Shown: in pieces, positions 32,809 through 41,658 of the stretch | Position numbering within the stretch: the first letter of the stretch is position 1 | How the letters are laid out: each line of letters begins with the position of its first letter | Origin: Methanobacterium sp. BRmetb2 | Lineage (GTDB): Archaea > Methanobacteriota > Methanobacteria > Methanobacteriales > Methanobacteriaceae | Assembly: GCA_003491285.1 (NCBI GenBank) | Contig: CP022705.1 | Coordinates: forward strand, 1,423,501 to 1,487,500 | Reading direction: 5' to 3' | DNA length: 64,000 bases | Notes under the pieces: model-generated | What the model was told of the DNA's origin: nothing | The model's input: only the letters and a program-made list of their open reading frames with translations | Databases searched by the model: none | Translations under genes and position numbers: made by a program

Positions 32809-33324
32809 ATGAGTGGAGAACGAGTAATACCATATCAACCCACGGTAATAGCTGGTACTAAACAGGGTTTATTAGCTACACCAGAAATTGCAAAGATGAT
32901 GCTTAAAAAAGCTAAAAGACCTTTAATGGTTATAGGACCTCTTGCAGTAGAGGATCCTGTTATGACTTTGTCTGCTGAAATTGCAGAAAAATGGAATTTA
33001 CCTATTGTTACTACTGCCGATGCTTTTAAGGTATTCCATGAGAAGGGAATTGATACAACTTCGTATGGTGTTGTGGAAATTGTCAATCTCCTGAAAGATC
33101 CTGAATGGCAAGGAATTAATGGTGAGGGACAGCATGATCTGGTGATATTTATTGGTGTAATATATTACATAGCTTCACAAGGCCTTTCCAGCCTTAAACA
33201 CTTCGCACCTCATCTTAAAACTCTTACTATTTGTAAATATTTCCATTCAAATGCTGATGCATCATTTCCAAACATGAAAGATGATGAATGGTTCAAATAT
33301 CTTGAAAAACTTAAAACAGATTGA
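32809..33324 (+). CDS. cdhB: CODH/ACS complex epsilon subunit
   Basis: A 171-residue protein, the small subunit bound to CdhA in the archaeal alpha2-epsilon2 CODH component. It has a Rossmann-like fold seen in KRPLMVIGPLAVEDP (about 34-48) and VTTADAFKVF, with a DLVIFIGVIYYIASQGLS stretch (about 109-126). It is thought to help electron transfer, possibly to FAD. Its start codon abuts the cdhA stop codon with no gap, indicating tight translational coupling. Its length is typical. Confidence 0.95.
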   Translation: MSGERVIPYQPTVIAGTKQGLLATPEIAKMMLKKAKRPLMVIGPLAVEDPVMTLSAEIAEKWNLPIVTTADAFKVFHEKGIDTTSYGVVEIVNLLKDPEWQGINGEGQHDLVIFIGVIYYIASQGLSSLKHFAPHLKTLTICKYFHSNADASFPNMKDDEWFKYLEKLKTD

Positions 33325-33339
33325 TTATGGAGGAATTCA

Positions 33340-34740
33340 ATGTTTGAGGATATACCCGTCGATGTTAGTCCTATGTATGAGGGTGAAAGAATAAGATCAG
33401 CAAATATGTTTGTTGAACTTGCCGGCCCTAAATCTATAGGCGCAGAATTAGTTCAAGTAGAAGACAATGTTGAAGATGGCAAAATAAAGGTTGTTGGTCC
33501 TGAATTATCTGAAATGGGCCAAGGAGAAATTTATTCTTTCGGAATTTTGATAGAAATCCAGGGAGAAAAATTAGAAAAAGAATTAGAAGGCGTAATTGAG
33601 CGGAGAACTCACGAATTGTGTAATTATATTAAGGGGTTCATGCATCTAAACCAACGTGACCAAATATGGTGCCGAGTAAGTACAGAAGCTCATGAGGCAG
33701 GTTTTAAATTTGAAGATCTGGCTAAAACACTTTCAATTTTGTTTAAAGAAGAATTCCCCATAATTGAATCAATTGCTGTCACTGTTCTAACTGATAAGGA
33801 AAAAGTTGAAGAATTTGTTGAAAAAGCCAAAGAACAGTATGATAAAAGAGATGCCCGAGCTCGTGAACTTACTGATGAAGATGTTGATGTATTTTATGGT
33901 TGTGTAATGTGCCAATCATTTGCACCTACTCATGTCTGTGTGGTCACGCCAGATAGAACTGCACTTTGTGGCGCTATAAACTGGTTTGATTGCCGAGCAG
34001 CTGCTAAAATGGATCCGGAAGGGCCTATATTCGAAATAGGCAAAGGTGAAGTATTAGACGACTTTAAAGGCGAATATGACAATGTAAACACAGTAGTGTC
34101 TGAAAAATCACAAGGAACTGTTGAAAGAGTATATTTACATAGTGTATTTGAATTCCCTCATACTTCTTGTGGATGTTTTGAGGCTGTAGCATTTTACATT
34201 CCAGAATTGGATGGTATAGGTATAGTTGATCGTGATTTTAAAGGTGAAACTCCCCTTGGAATACCTTTCTCAGCTATGGCTGGGCAGTGTTCTGGTGGAA
34301 AACAGGTCGAAGGATTTACAGGCTTAAGTCTAGAGTACATGAGGTCACCTAAATTTTTACAGGCTGATGGTGGTTATTCTAGAATTATATGGTTACCTAA
34401 GGAAATTAAGGAATCGGTTATAGATTATATTCCTGAAGAATTAAAAGATAAAATCCCAACTGAAGAAGAAGCAACGAGCATCAAAGAAATAAGAAAATTC
34501 TTGAGAGAAGCAGAACATCCAGTTATGGAAAGATTGAAAGAAGCAAAAGCAGAGAAAGAAACTGAAAAAGAAGTTGAAGTTGAAGTTTCTGAGGAAATGG
34601 ATTCAGAATTTGAAGAAGTTCCTATGGCTCCTGTGGCTTATGCGCCAGAACTTGCTATGCCTGCTTCTGGAGGGGTTAAAATAATCTTTAAAAATGCTAA
34701 AATTTATGCTGAAAAAGTTATCATCAAGAGGAAGCAGTAA
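33340..34740 (+). CDS. cdhC: CODH/ACS complex beta subunit (acetyl-CoA synthase)
   Basis: A 466-residue acetyl-CoA synthase that condenses CO, a methyl group and CoA at the Ni-Ni-4Fe4S A cluster. The A-cluster cysteines are visible in CVMCQSFAPTHVC (about 188-200), ALCGAINWFDC (about 209-219) and SCGCFEAVAFY (about 276-286). Compared with the bacterial AcsB it lacks the N-terminal CODH-binding domain, as usual in archaea. The C-terminus has a Glu/Lys-rich linker (about 390-425) before a last segment ending in a basic tail. A GGAGG ribosome binding site precedes the ATG. It is 15 bases after cdhB. Confidence 0.97.
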   Translation: MFEDIPVDVSPMYEGERIRSANMFVELAGPKSIGAELVQVEDNVEDGKIKVVGPELSEMGQGEIYSFGILIEIQGEKLEKELEGVIERRTHELCNYIKGFMHLNQRDQIWCRVSTEAHEAGFKFEDLAKTLSILFKEEFPIIESIAVTVLTDKEKVEEFVEKAKEQYDKRDARARELTDEDVDVFYGCVMCQSFAPTHVCVVTPDRTALCGAINWFDCRAAAKMDPEGPIFEIGKGEVLDDFKGEYDNVNTVVSEKSQGTVERVYLHSVFEFPHTSCGCFEAVAFYIPELDGIGIVDRDFKGETPLGIPFSAMAGQCSGGKQVEGFTGLSLEYMRSPKFLQADGGYSRIIWLPKEIKESVIDYIPEELKDKIPTEEEATSIKEIRKFLREAEHPVMERLKEAKAEKETEKEVEVEVSEEMDSEFEEVPMAPVAYAPELAMPASGGVKIIFKNAKIYAEKVIIKRKQ

Positions 34741-34804
34741 TTAGCATTTAATATGATAAAAATATCAATTTGGCATAAATATTAAAAAACTGACGGTGTT
34801 TATA

Positions 34805-35563
34805 GTGATAATTGCAGTAAGTGGTAAAGGAGGAACTGGAAAAACTTTGGTTGCATCAACCCTAGTTAAAATTCTATCCACAACTGGAAAAGACTTACTG
34901 GCTATAGATGCAGATCCAGATTCTAATTTACCTGAGGCTCTTGGTGTTGAAGTTGAAAAAACTGTGGGTGACATCAGAGAAGAACTTAAAGCAGACACTG
35001 GTGCAGGCAGAATACCTAAAACCATGAATAAATGGGATATTCTTGACTATAAACTCATGGAATCTGTAGTTGAAACACCTGACTTTGATTTATTGGTGAT
35101 GGGTCGACCAGAAGGAAGCGGTTGTTATTGTGCTGTCAACAATATGCTCAGGAAAATAATCGAAACCCTATCATCAAACTACGATATAATAATAATTGAC
35201 ACAGAAGCAGGACTCGAACATTTGAGTAGGAGAACAACTCAAAATGTGGATATAATGCTGGTTGTAACAGATAAATCAAAAAGAGGTATGTTAACAGCAC
35301 AAAGAATCGGGGAATTAGCAGAGGAGTTGGATATAAACTTCCAAAAATTGTTTTTAATTTTAAACAGAGTCAATGCAGAGAATGAAGATGAGTTGAAAGA
35401 GAAAGTTAATGAGATTGGTGTGGATCTTATTGGCACCGTATATGAAGATAAAGATGTAGCCAAATATGATATTGAAGGAAAACCGTTAATAGATCTTCCG
35501 GACGATTCTACTACAGTTTTAGCCATTTCAGATATTGTTGGGAAGATTTTAAATTTAAAGTAA
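34805..35563 (+). CDS. CooC-like nickel-insertion ATPase of the CODH/ACS operon
   Basis: A MinD/CooC-type ATPase of about 252 residues. Its deviant Walker A is SGKGGTGKT. The SGCYCAVNN segment (CxC, about residues 105-113) is the metal-binding signature of CooC dimers. IIIDTEAGLEHLSRRT is the Walker B/switch region. CooC uses ATP to help insert Ni into the CODH C cluster or ACS A cluster; archaeal operons normally carry one copy between cdhC and cdhD. The GTG at 34805 gives MIIAVSGKGG and has GGTG 6 bases upstream; an in-frame GTG at 34796 would add three residues. Confidence 0.93.
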   Translation: MIIAVSGKGGTGKTLVASTLVKILSTTGKDLLAIDADPDSNLPEALGVEVEKTVGDIREELKADTGAGRIPKTMNKWDILDYKLMESVVETPDFDLLVMGRPEGSGCYCAVNNMLRKIIETLSSNYDIIIIDTEAGLEHLSRRTTQNVDIMLVVTDKSKRGMLTAQRIGELAEELDINFQKLFLILNRVNAENEDELKEKVNEIGVDLIGTVYEDKDVAKYDIEGKPLIDLPDDSTTVLAISDIVGKILNLK

Positions 35564-35575
35564 GGATGTGGGTTT

Positions 35576-36736
35576 ATGGATAAAATGACACAGCTTCTTA
35601 AACTACTTGGAAATACAGATTCTATAGAAATAAATGAATTTAGGATGGATTTTGAAGAATTAGAGCTATATTTAATGCCGGCAGTACAACAAGTTGTACA
35701 GCAAACAGTAGAAAAACAGAAAGGAATAACTAAAGAAATATCAGGGGTTGAAGAATTTGTACCCCCTATTAAAGAATATCCTGGAAAAGTGGCAGAAGTT
35801 CAACTAGGAGCAGGTACACGAAAGCCAGTTTATTTAGGGGGACAAAATGCACTTTATAGGTTTGAAGAACCGCAGCCAAATCCGCCAGTTGTAACTTTTG
35901 ATGTTTTTGATATTCCAATGCCTGGACTTCCCAGACCAATAAGAGAACATTTTAGTGATGTGATGGATCATCCTGGTGAATGGGCCCGTAAGGCAGTTAA
36001 AGACTTTGGAGCGAACATGGTAACTATCCACTTGATTGGTACCGGTCCCAAGGTAATGGACAAATCTCCAAAAGAAGCTGCTGCAGATATTGAAGAGGTA
36101 CTACAAGCAGTAGATGTTCCTTTAGTCATTGGTGCATCGGGAGACCCAAAAAAGGATCCATTAGTCCTTGAAAAAGCTGCTGAAGCTGCGGATGGTGAAA
36201 GATGTCTACTTGCGTCAGCCAACCTGGACTTAGATTATAAAAAAGTAGCAAAAGCTGCAATTGACTACAATCATGCAGTGCTATCATGGGCTATTACTGA
36301 TATTAACATGCAAAAAACACTGAACCGTTATCTAATGAAAGAAGGCTTAACTCAAAATGATATTGTAATGGATCCGACCACATGTGCATTAGGGTATGGT
36401 ATTGAATTCTCAATAGATGTTATAACCAGAACCCGGCTTGCTGCATTAAAGGGAGATACTGATCTTCAAATGCCAATGTCTTCTGGTACCACGAATGCAT
36501 GGGGTTCTCGTGAAGCATGGATGAAAAAGGATGAATGGGGACCAACAGACTATCGGGGGCCAATTTGGGAAATAATAACCGGTTTAACCATGATGCTATG
36601 CGGAGTAGATATTTTCATGATGCTTCACCCGTCATCGGTACAGATGCTTAAAGAAATTGGTGAAACATTTACCAAAGAATATATGACTACAGATTTACCT
36701 GATACTTCAGACTGGATAACCCAGCTGGAGGGCTAA
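35576..36736 (+). CDS. cdhD: CODH/ACS complex delta subunit (corrinoid iron-sulfur protein small subunit)
   Basis: A 386-residue subunit that, with CdhE, carries the methyl group from tetrahydromethanopterin to acetyl-CoA synthase. It has a TIM-barrel core beginning near FDVFDIPMPGLPRPI, with motifs GADMVTIHL-like GANMVTIHLIG, PLVIGASGDPKKDP and MDPTTCALGYGIEFS. Members of this family bind the corrinoid together with CdhE. The N-terminal 100 residues are a small extension. It begins at ATG 35576, 12 bases after the CooC-like gene, and is followed 20 bases later by cdhE. Confidence 0.96.
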   Translation: MDKMTQLLKLLGNTDSIEINEFRMDFEELELYLMPAVQQVVQQTVEKQKGITKEISGVEEFVPPIKEYPGKVAEVQLGAGTRKPVYLGGQNALYRFEEPQPNPPVVTFDVFDIPMPGLPRPIREHFSDVMDHPGEWARKAVKDFGANMVTIHLIGTGPKVMDKSPKEAAADIEEVLQAVDVPLVIGASGDPKKDPLVLEKAAEAADGERCLLASANLDLDYKKVAKAAIDYNHAVLSWAITDINMQKTLNRYLMKEGLTQNDIVMDPTTCALGYGIEFSIDVITRTRLAALKGDTDLQMPMSSGTTNAWGSREAWMKKDEWGPTDYRGPIWEIITGLTMMLCGVDIFMMLHPSSVQMLKEIGETFTKEYMTTDLPDTSDWITQLEG

Positions 36737-36756
36737 GGAGTTTAGGAGGTGTTAAA

Positions 36757-38124
36757 TTGCTTGTAACTGCGATGGATATATACAGATTACTTCCAAAAAC
36801 AAACTGTGCAAAATGTGGAGAAGCTTCCTGCATGGCTTTTGCTACAAAACTTTCTGAAAAAGAAATAGAGTTGAATTTATGTACACAGCTTACTGATAAA
36901 GAAATGGAAAAACTTGAAGATTTACTAGCTCCGGCTGTAAGGGAAATAACAATTGGTACGGGAGATAAAACTACAATTATAGGTGGAGATGAGGTTCTCT
37001 ATCGATACGAGCTAACTTATTATAATCCTACTTCTCTGGTTGTGGATATTAGTGATGACCTAGATGAAGAGGAACTTAAAAACCAGATTAAGGTAATTGA
37101 AGATACGGAATTTGAAAGAACTGGAGAATTACTAAAACTTGATGCTATTGCCTTAAGAAATAAATCAGGAAACAGCGATAAATTTGCGGAAGCAGCAAAA
37201 ATAGTTAAAAGTTCCAGATTACCTCTTTTACTCTGTACCTTTGATCCTGAGGCCATGAAGGCCGCACTAAAAGTTGTCGGCGATGAAAGACCTTTAATTT
37301 ATGCTGCAACCGAATTTAACATAGAAGAAATGTCTGACCTTGCTATTGAACATAATTGTCCCATAACCCTTTCAGTACCTAATGACTTGGAAAAAATGAA
37401 GGAATTAGCCAGAATCATGAGAGCAAAAGGAATAAAAGACATAGTATTAGATCCTGGTACCTTTGTTGGAGAAGGAATTGGGGATACTCTGGACGATTTT
37501 GTCATGATCAGAAGACTTGCAGTGGAAGAAAAGGATCCAGATTTCAGATTCCCCATACTGGGAATTCCGGCAGTATGTTGGTTATCTGAAGAAGATGAAG
37601 TTCAAAAGGCCATGAAAGAAGCTACAATCTCCGCAACTTTAATAAATAAATATGCAGACATATTAATTCTCCATGGAACGAATATATGGGAACTAATACC
37701 TATTTTAACCTTAAAACAAGGGGTGTACACTGATCCTAGAAAACCACAAGCTGTAGACGCAGGTTTATATCAATTTGGCGAGGTTGATGAGAATTCTCCC
37801 GTAATTATGACTACTAATTTTGCCCTGACATATTACACTGTAGAGGGAGATTTAAAGTCTGGGAAAGCTAACTGTTACCTTTTAGTTTTGGATACTGAAG
37901 GCAGAGCAGTTGATGTATCTTTAGCAGGAAATCAATTGAATGGTGAATCAGTGGCTGATTTAATTAAGGATACTGGAATAGAGGATAAGATTAAAACCAG
38001 AAAACTCATCATACCTGGACTTGCAGCTCCAGTCAGTGGAGAAATAGAGGATGAAAGTGGATGGGAAGTTGCTGTAGGTCCAAGAGACTCTTCAGCTGTT
38101 GCAGATTTTTTAGCAGATAATTAA
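36757..38124 (+). CDS. cdhE: CODH/ACS complex gamma subunit (corrinoid iron-sulfur protein large subunit)
   Basis: A 455-residue corrinoid/Fe-S protein. The N-terminal cluster motif is TNCAKCGEASCMAFA (about residues 16-30) with the fourth cysteine in NLCTQL (about 46-51), the 4Fe-4S of the methyl carrier. A TIM barrel (about 90-320) and a C-terminal Rossmann-like corrinoid domain (about 330-455) follow, with TTNFALTYYTVEGDL and AAPVSGEIEDESGWEV typical of the family. The start is TTG at 36757 after a perfect AGGAGGTG. Confidence 0.96.
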   Translation: MLVTAMDIYRLLPKTNCAKCGEASCMAFATKLSEKEIELNLCTQLTDKEMEKLEDLLAPAVREITIGTGDKTTIIGGDEVLYRYELTYYNPTSLVVDISDDLDEEELKNQIKVIEDTEFERTGELLKLDAIALRNKSGNSDKFAEAAKIVKSSRLPLLLCTFDPEAMKAALKVVGDERPLIYAATEFNIEEMSDLAIEHNCPITLSVPNDLEKMKELARIMRAKGIKDIVLDPGTFVGEGIGDTLDDFVMIRRLAVEEKDPDFRFPILGIPAVCWLSEEDEVQKAMKEATISATLINKYADILILHGTNIWELIPILTLKQGVYTDPRKPQAVDAGLYQFGEVDENSPVIMTTNFALTYYTVEGDLKSGKANCYLLVLDTEGRAVDVSLAGNQLNGESVADLIKDTGIEDKIKTRKLIIPGLAAPVSGEIEDESGWEVAVGPRDSSAVADFLADN

Positions 38125-38137
38125 TAGGTGGTATTTT

Positions 38138-38605
38138 GTGAAAACTTTAATGGTAATAGATCCAAAAATGTGCAGTGAATGTGAAGACTGCATCAATGCA
38201 TGTGAAAAGGAGCATGGGCTATCCAGAGCCAAAAAAAGTTCTACTATCCCTATGTTCTGTCTTCAATGTCATCCGGAAAAGGCCCCATGTGCTAGAATAT
38301 GCCCTACTGGAGCTATACATGAAGAAGATGGCACTTTGATGGTTGATGAAGATTCATGTATTCTTTGTAGGCTTTGTATGATTGCTTGCCCTATTGGAAT
38401 CTTAGTAATAGACCATGAAAAAAAGGCGGTTCAGAAATGTACCTTATGTATGGATTCAGATAAAATAATTCCTGCTTGTGTTGATGCATGTAAAGACAAT
38501 GTTCTTAAAATATTTTCAGTTGAAGATTTAGAAGAACTTAAAAAAGATGTTACCTTTACTGATGTATTGAATGAGGCAATGAAGGCATACAAAGATAAAA
38601 TATAA
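38138..38605 (+). CDS. 4Fe-4S ferredoxin-type electron carrier of the CODH/ACS operon
   Basis: A 155-residue HycB/CooF-like polyferredoxin with four cysteine groups: CSECEDCINACEKEHG (about residues 9-24), CLQCHPEKAPCARICP (43-58), CILCRLCMIACP (about 72-83) and CTLCMDSDKIIPACVDAC (about 98-115), enough for four 4Fe-4S clusters. It is the last gene of the cdh operon, 13 bases after cdhE, and begins with GTG behind GGTGG. It likely shuttles electrons to or from CdhA. The same architecture is seen in PorE and PorF of this window. Confidence 0.93.
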   Translation: MKTLMVIDPKMCSECEDCINACEKEHGLSRAKKSSTIPMFCLQCHPEKAPCARICPTGAIHEEDGTLMVDEDSCILCRLCMIACPIGILVIDHEKKAVQKCTLCMDSDKIIPACVDACKDNVLKIFSVEDLEELKKDVTFTDVLNEAMKAYKDKI

Positions 38606-38633
38606 AATTTTTAAAAAAATTGGAAAGATAAAG

Positions 38634-38664
38634 ATAGGAACTAACTGGTTTTTCCTATTTTTTA
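38634..38664 (+). terminator. Terminator after the cdh operon
   Basis: ATAGGAA and TTCCTAT form a 7-base-pair stem around an 11-base loop (38641-38651), followed by TTTTTTATATT. It lies 29 bases after the ferredoxin stop and closes the seven-gene operon. Confidence 0.65.
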
Positions 38665-38797
38665 TATTATTTATTAGACTTATTTTTTAATTTTCAATAT
38701 AATTTTTTATGAATATTATAATTTATAATATTAAAAAAATTTAAATTAGGATTTACACAATTTTATCGTTTTTAATTTTCATATGTTGAATGAGTTA

Positions 38798-40165
38798 TTA
38801 TTGATCAATCACATGAAAGCTATCAATAATTGACTCAATGTATTGTATGTTGTCATCAAATTCTTCTATATATCCTGAAAAGAGTAAGTAATATAATGAA
38901 TCTTCTTTTCTAAAAGCCACAACTTTCACTTTTTTACTGTATTCCACATTCAAATTTTCAATAACCAGTTCAATACCCTTTAGATCATCTAGTAATATTT
39001 CAGATTCAGAGATAATCTGGGCATTTTGGCTTAAAAAAACATCTTTAATCAGTTCAGTAAATTCATCTAAACCAATAAACTCTACATCATCCCTTCTATT
39101 GACGGAAAATTTTAAATGAGTTCCTTCTAATTTACCTTTTATTATCTTTTCTGATCCGTTTCCTTCATCAATTGTCCAAAAATCAGAATAATTAAATGAT
39201 ATTTCTCCATCATCATAATGATTAAGTTTGGATATTTGTCCCAATCTTTCTAAAGCTTTTCCTGCTTTTCGCCGGACATAAATATATTTTTCGTTCAAAG
39301 CTTTATTCAATGGTTTCACTGCCTTTTCATCCCCAATTCTTCCAAGAGCTTCAGCAGCCTTTCCACGCACATATCTATTCCTTTCTACCTTATCTTTATC
39401 GGTTAATGCAGCAATAAGTGGTTTTACTGCTCTCTTATCTCCAATTTTTCCTAAAGCTTCTGCCACAAGAGATTGAATTTTCCAATCATCATCATAAAAT
39501 GCTTTAAGTAATGGATCAAATGCTAAATTTTTCATTTTTTCCAGAGCCAGAATAACTCTCCTTTTAACATCAGAATCTTCGTCATTCAATGCTTTGAGTA
39601 AAGGTTTAACTGCTCTTTCATCTCCGATTTTCCCAAGAGCAGTTACCGAACATTTTCTAACCGTCCATTCTTTGTCATTCATACTATGAATAAGATGTTC
39701 AACTGCTCTCTTATCCCCAATATTTCCAAGTGCAGCTGCAGCATGTTTTCTAACATCGCCGTTTTTATCTTTTAATGATTCTATTAAAGGTTCAACTGCT
39801 TTCTTATCCCCAATTCTACCTAGTGCCCAAGCAGATTTCCATCTTACCTCTTCGTCCCGGTCTTTGAGTGTGCGAATAAGGGGTTCAACTGCTTTCTTAT
39901 CCCCAATTCTACCTAGTGCTTCAGCAGCGTTTTCTCTTACTGCATCTAAAACAACATAATTCGCATGCCATTCTTCAAATTTTAAGGCATCAATAAGGGC
40001 ATCAACAGAACTTTCATCACCTACATATTTAAGAGCTCTAGCTGCTTCCTTTCTAATAAGATAATCATCATTTTTTAGGGCACGCACTAAACCTTCAACA
40101 TCCTTCTTTCTTTGGAGCGTTTTTATGTCCGGTTTAACTTCAGAGTCTAAAATCAATTTTACCAT
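38798..40165 (-). CDS. HEAT-repeat protein with C-terminal PsbP-like domain
   Basis: A 455-residue protein. Residues about 20-320 are nine to ten PBS-lyase HEAT repeats of about 31-33 residues with the recurring EALGRIGDKKAVEPLI unit; several units are near-identical at DNA level. After the solenoid a different domain (about 325-455) starts EISFNYSDFWTID, a pattern of PsbP-related domains (F-Y-W opening, later strands ending in a SIIDSFHV motif). No signal peptide is present, so it is cytoplasmic. HEAT solenoids are protein-binding scaffolds; its partner is unknown. The C-terminal domain resembles the one before the sortase domain of the 46681 gene. Confidence 0.82.
   Translation of the reverse strand: MVKLILDSEVKPDIKTLQRKKDVEGLVRALKNDDYLIRKEAARALKYVGDESSVDALIDALKFEEWHANYVVLDAVRENAAEALGRIGDKKAVEPLIRTLKDRDEEVRWKSAWALGRIGDKKAVEPLIESLKDKNGDVRKHAAAALGNIGDKRAVEHLIHSMNDKEWTVRKCSVTALGKIGDERAVKPLLKALNDEDSDVKRRVILALEKMKNLAFDPLLKAFYDDDWKIQSLVAEALGKIGDKRAVKPLIAALTDKDKVERNRYVRGKAAEALGRIGDEKAVKPLNKALNEKYIYVRRKAGKALERLGQISKLNHYDDGEISFNYSDFWTIDEGNGSEKIIKGKLEGTHLKFSVNRRDDVEFIGLDEFTELIKDVFLSQNAQIISESEILLDDLKGIELVIENLNVEYSKKVKVVAFRKEDSLYYLLFSGYIEEFDDNIQYIESIIDSFHVIDQ
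39785..39930 (-). repeat. Near-identical DNA units inside the HEAT-repeat gene
   Basis: A unit of about 36 bases coding RIGDKKAVEPLI occurs almost unchanged at about 39791-39826 and 39887-39922, about 96 bases apart. Further, more diverged copies lie on both sides. This indicates recent unit duplication or gene conversion within the solenoid. Confidence 0.7.
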
Positions 40166-40356
40166 TTCTCATTCATATGCATTTTCAATTTAATATCAAT
40201 AATTGTTAATCCTTTATATAATATTTTTTTTATTTATATACTAAGTTTAATAAGTTATTTTTATTTGAATATTCATAAAATAATGGATTTAGTTAATTTA
40301 GTCATTAAAACATGTTTCATTTCTTCATGATATTTGTAAAATTCTAGTGTAAAATT

Positions 40357-41631
40357 CTAGCACGGATTTTGTTTCTTGAGAATGTTGGCAAAATATATTA
40401 TGGCTGCAACTAGGATGTATAAAATGACTAATTGATCTAAAATTCCTGTTTCAACGCCGATTATAATATAACTTAAAATTATTGCATATAATGCAACATA
40501 AAATGAATCCTTTGTTTTTTGAAGAATTTTATATCCTGCACCAGTTATTAAGCCTAAAAATCCCATTCCTACAGTTATTCCAACAGTCCCAAAGTCAACC
40601 AGCATAGGACCAAAAAGTGTGGGGGTAATGGTAACACTGGACCTCCAAGCAATTAATTTTCCAATAATGACCCGAGGTCCATCACCAGGTCCCGGCAGGA
40701 TACTTAACGCTAAATTTCCGTGCATAAAACCAAAAAATCCTGAAATATGATTCAGTAAATCTAAAACACCTAATGTGAAAGCTGCTCTGCTTCTTAAAAA
40801 ATCTAGAGCACTTAGATATCCTAATGCGTATTCTTCCACCGATCTAAAATATCCTAAAACCATTACCACTGAAAGGATAATTAAAAATCCTAATATAATC
40901 TCCCAAACTTGGAATAATTTAGTATAATAGCCCATAATAACCACAATCAGTATCAATGCCACCAGCGGTGTTCTGTATCCCAGACAAAACAATAAAAGAA
41001 TGCTAATGGCAGAAAGAGAAATTAATCTAAATTTAGCTGAAGATTTTGATAATTGGTCATTTTGCATCTCTTTCAGAATGTGGGAGCCCATCAGAGCCAC
41101 TGCAGGTATGCTTAAAAAAGTTGGCAGAGTTAGTTTAGGATCAAGAACATATCTTAAACTGGGATCCAGAAGAGGGAGACTCCCTAAAGTGATTATATTC
41201 AGATAAAAGAATATAAAACTAATTATCAATAATAAAAGTCCAAGAGAGTAAATTTTTTTTGAATCAAAGATTATAAACTTTTTATCATTTAATACTGCTT
41301 TAGGAATTATTGTGGAAAAGATAAAAAAGGAAATAAATCCAATTAAAATATTGAACTGTAAACTAGGAGATATGGGGATGCTAGCTAGAATCATGAAAAA
41401 AGCAAATGCAACAATAATGATCAGGGGGGAGAAAATATGGTTCTTTAAGATATAACTATCATTTAAAAAGTTTAGAAATTTGTCTGGATATAATTGTCTG
41501 AAAAAACTGTTTAACCATAAATCTTCAATATATAAGAATAATTTCTGTAAAATAAGAAAAATAAAGGTATTTTCAATTAGATTTTTTATCTTCAGAGATA
41601 ATTTAGTGGATAGATTATAAATTGAACTCAT
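40357..41631 (-). CDS. O-antigen/oligosaccharide repeat-unit polymerase-like membrane protein
   Basis: A 424-residue polytopic protein with about twelve helices and a large external loop between about residues 265 and 320 containing the short motif ILPGPGDGPR. GYRTPLVALILIVVIMGYY (about 218-236) and GSLPLLDP fit the Wzy/oligosaccharide repeat unit polymerase family described in Methanobacteria. It likely polymerises or ligates surface polysaccharide outside the membrane. The C-terminal tail ends KKQNPC. It is 27 bases downstream of the DUF4330-like gene on the same strand, so the two form an operon. Confidence 0.72.
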   Translation of the reverse strand: MSSIYNLSTKLSLKIKNLIENTFIFLILQKLFLYIEDLWLNSFFRQLYPDKFLNFLNDSYILKNHIFSPLIIIVAFAFFMILASIPISPSLQFNILIGFISFFIFSTIIPKAVLNDKKFIIFDSKKIYSLGLLLLIISFIFFYLNIITLGSLPLLDPSLRYVLDPKLTLPTFLSIPAVALMGSHILKEMQNDQLSKSSAKFRLISLSAISILLLFCLGYRTPLVALILIVVIMGYYTKLFQVWEIILGFLIILSVVMVLGYFRSVEEYALGYLSALDFLRSRAAFTLGVLDLLNHISGFFGFMHGNLALSILPGPGDGPRVIIGKLIAWRSSVTITPTLFGPMLVDFGTVGITVGMGFLGLITGAGYKILQKTKDSFYVALYAIILSYIIIGVETGILDQLVILYILVAAIIYFANILKKQNPC

Positions 41632-41658
41632 TTAATCCTCAAAAAAATTGAATTAAGT

